Shown: positions 62,070 to 64,000 of the stretch, piece by piece
How the letters are laid out: each line of letters opens with the position of its first letter
Position numbering within the stretch: position 1 is the first letter of the stretch
Origin: Anaerosacchariphilus polymeriproducens
GTDB taxonomy: Bacteria > Bacillota > Clostridia > Lachnospirales > Lachnospiraceae
DNA length: 64,000 nucleotides
NCBI RefSeq assembly: GCF_003363435.1
Contig: NZ_QRCT01000034.1
Location: forward strand, 1-64,000
Direction: 5' to 3'
Notes under the pieces: generated by a model
Seen by the model: the letters and a program-made list of their open reading frames with translations, nothing else
Told to the model about the DNA's origin: nothing
The model's database searches: none
Position numbers and translations under genes: made by a program

Positions 62070-63395
62070 ATGGAAACAAAAAAACACTATATTAAATGGG
62101 TAGAAGAAAATAGCATTGCACAGGAATTGGGAATAGAACCCGGAGATTTCCTGCTTTCTATAAATCAACAACCGATTGAAGATATTTTTGATTATCATTT
62201 TTTAGTGAATGACGAATATATAGAAGTATTGATAGAAAAACCGGATCAAGAGCAATGGGAGTTTGAAATTGAGAAGGAATATGAAGAAGATTTGGGGATT
62301 ACTTTTGATAATGGACTTATGGATGAATATAAATCCTGCCATAACAAATGTATTTTTTGTTTTATAGACCAAATGCCTGAGGGAATGCGTGAAACTTTGT
62401 ATTTTAAAGATGATGATTCCAGGTTATCTTTTTTGCAAGGGAATTATATAACCCTCACAAATATGAAAGATAGAGATATTGAACGTATTATAGAATATCA
62501 TCTTGAGCCAATAAATATTTCTTTTCATACTACAAACCCGGAACTAAGATGTAAGATGTTGAATAACCGCTTTGCAGGAGAAGCTCTAAAGAAAGTACAG
62601 AAGTTTTATGAAGCGGGTATTACGATGAATGGACAGATTGTATTATGTAAAGGAGTTAACGATGGAGCTGAATTAGAACGAAGCATTGAAGATTTAATGA
62701 AATATCTTCCGTATTTACAAAGCGTATCCGTTGTACCGGTTGGGATTACAAAATATCGAAAAGGACTCTATCCATTAGAAAGTTTTCAGAAAGAAGATGC
62801 GAATCAGGTTCTGGAAATAATTCATAAATGGCAGGAAAAAATTTATGTTGAGCATCAGACCCATTTTATCCATGCAGGAGATGAATGGTACATTTTGGCG
62901 GAGAAAGAAATGCCAGGTGAAGAGACATATGATGGATATCTTCAATTAGAAAATGGAGTAGGAATGGTTCGTTTATTGGAAGATGAGTTTTTACAAGCAC
63001 TTTATAAAGAAAAAGGTTCACTAATAAAAAAAGAATTTTCACTTGCCACCGGAAAATTGGCGTATACTTATTTAAAAAAGTTTCTGATTGCATTTCAGAA
63101 TAAATATCCCAATATAAAAGTCCATTTATATGCAATATCGAATGACTTTTTTGGGGAACAAATTACAGTATCCGGTTTAATTACGGGACAAGATCTGAAA
63201 AAGCAGTTGCTCGGGAAAAAACTTGGAACAAGATTACTCCTGCCTTGCAATATGTTTCGAAGTGGAGAAAAAGTTTTTCTGGATGATATGACCAAAGAGG
63301 AATTGGAAAATGCTTTACAAGTATCAATAGATATTGTAAAATCAAGCGGAAAAGACTTGTTGATGAGTCTGCTTGAAGAAGAAAAGGAGTTTTGA
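62070..63395 (+). CDS. DUF512 PDZ/radical-SAM-like iron-sulfur protein
   Basis: 441 aa. N-terminal PDZ-like ~1-75 ([20 protein letters not shown]), then [18 protein letters not shown] with a CxxxCxxC cluster motif and a TIM-barrel-like middle, and DUF512 at the C-terminus. Start at 62070, 7 bases after AGGAG. It is commonly found just before der, as here (der starts 1 base after its stop). Substrate unknown; a ribosome or tRNA role is inferred from that conserved link. Confidence 0.85.
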   Translation: METKKHYIKWVEENSIAQELGIEPGDFLLSINQQPIEDIFDYHFLVNDEYIEVLIEKPDQEQWEFEIEKEYEEDLGITFDNGLMDEYKSCHNKCIFCFIDQMPEGMRETLYFKDDDSRLSFLQGNYITLTNMKDRDIERIIEYHLEPINISFHTTNPELRCKMLNNRFAGEALKKVQKFYEAGITMNGQIVLCKGVNDGAELERSIEDLMKYLPYLQSVSVVPVGITKYRKGLYPLESFQKEDANQVLEIIHKWQEKIYVEHQTHFIHAGDEWYILAEKEMPGEETYDGYLQLENGVGMVRLLEDEFLQALYKEKGSLIKKEFSLATGKLAYTYLKKFLIAFQNKYPNIKVHLYAISNDFFGEQITVSGLITGQDLKKQLLGKKLGTRLLLPCNMFRSGEKVFLDDMTKEELENALQVSIDIVKSSGKDLLMSLLEEEKEF

Positions 63396-63396
63396 A

Positions 63397-64000
63397 ATGA
63401 GTAAACCAATCGTAGCGATCGTAGGACGTCCAAATGTAGGGAAATCAACATTGTTTAATGCTCTGGCCGGAGAGATGATTTCCATTGTTAAAGATACACC
63501 CGGAGTTACCCGCGATCGAATTTATGCAGATATTAATTGGCTGGATATGACATTTACATTAATTGATACCGGTGGAATAGAACCGGATTCTAATGATGTT
63601 ATATTGGCACAAATGAGAGAACAGGCAGAAATTGCTATAGAAACTGCTGATGTTATTATATTTATTACGGATGTACGACAAGGACTGGTAGATTCTGATG
63701 CTAAAGTAGCTGATATGCTTAGACGTTCACACAAACCGGTCGTATTAATCGTAAATAAAGTGGATAATTTTGATAAATTCATGCCTGATGTATATGAATT
63801 TTACAATTTAGGAATTGGAGAACCTATTCCTGTTTCAGCAGCTTCCAAACTTGGAATTGGTGATATGCTGGATGAAATTGCAAAACATTTTCCAAAGGAA
63901 GAAATGGAAGAAGTAGAAGATGAAAGACCGCGCGTAGCGATTGTTGGAAAGCCTAATGTTGGAAAATCTTCTATGATAAACAAATTATTAGGTGAAAATC
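63397..64000 (+). CDS. der: Ribosome assembly GTPase Der (EngA), 3' end outside window
   Basis: First 201 residues present. Tandem GTPase: first domain G1 [14 protein letters not shown] (~9-22), [17 protein letters not shown]; a second domain begins with [14 protein letters not shown] near residue 187. It matures the 50S subunit. AAGGAG precedes the ATG, overlapping the DUF512 stop. Confidence 0.95.
   Translation, partial: MSKPIVAIVGRPNVGKSTLFNALAGEMISIVKDTPGVTRDRIYADINWLDMTFTLIDTGGIEPDSNDVILAQMREQAEIAIETADVIIFITDVRQGLVDSDAKVADMLRRSHKPVVLIVNKVDNFDKFMPDVYEFYNLGIGEPIPVSAASKLGIGDMLDEIAKHFPKEEMEEVEDERPRVAIVGKPNVGKSSMINKLLGEN

Overview
The window is about 64 kb of AT-rich, gene-dense DNA that reads as the chromosome of a spore-forming, motile, fermentative member of the Clostridia, most likely Lachnospiraceae. 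Evidence: gene order (DUF177-rpmF-plsX-acpP-rnc-smc-ftsY; ylxM-ffh-rpsP-khpA-rimM-trmD-rplS-lepB-rbgA-rnhB-ylqG/ylqH-yraN), strong purine-rich ribosome binding sites, TTG/GTG starts, a CotF-like coat protein, CheC, and acetate fermentation by Pta/AckA. Species cannot be settled from sequence reading alone.

Layout. 1-6.9 kb: tail of a Met/Pro/Gln-rich LysM protein, a rhomboid-like membrane protein with a zinc ribbon, a cheY-cheC-hemerythrin cluster, uppP, an AlkD-type repair protein, and a trmB-lysA pair. 7.0-14.4 kb is accessory-like: tRNA-Leu(CAA), then a secreted GH11 xylanase, a very small holin-like peptide with type I toxin-antitoxin architecture, a large CitC-like nucleotidyltransferase fusion, DUF1275, CotF, a CDF transporter and a YcgL/RlaP-type nucleotidyltransferase. 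14.5-25.8 kb: a likely operon zf-HC2/polA/coaE/FtsA-like/GGDEF/yycJ/ACT/PFL, convergent with tmcAL. 26.0-36.8 kb: pta-ackA, then DUF177-rpmF, a decayed stretch with a pseudogene, then the fatty acid/RNase III/SMC/FtsY block. 36.8-47.4 kb: ilvA, a BspA-type leucine-rich repeat surface protein, a yjdF riboswitch with yjdF, an iolG-like dehydrogenase divergent from an AraC regulator, and a sucrose PTS locus (LacI regulator, EIIBCA, GH32 hydrolase). 47.4-64.0 kb: the signal recognition particle/ribosome maturation block, with SelO and a divergently placed Big_2-NlpC/P60 wall hydrolase inserted between trmD and rplS, three signal peptidase I genes in a row, rnhB, flagellar-export-like orphans, yraN, pgeF, a DUF512 protein and the start of der.

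Many promoters with 17-bp spacers and many T-tailed hairpins can be read directly and mark transcription unit ends. The most interesting signals are the small toxin-like gene with a convergent antisense promoter (8.28-8.58 kb), the yjdF riboswitch whose anti-SD is visible (40.0-40.1 kb), a hairpin that is at once terminator of the sucrose operon and -35 region of ylxM (47.43-47.48 kb), a hemerythrin with one iron ligand replaced, and the CBS-like/SGNH-like/CitC fusion protein. No insertion sequence, CRISPR array or prophage was found.
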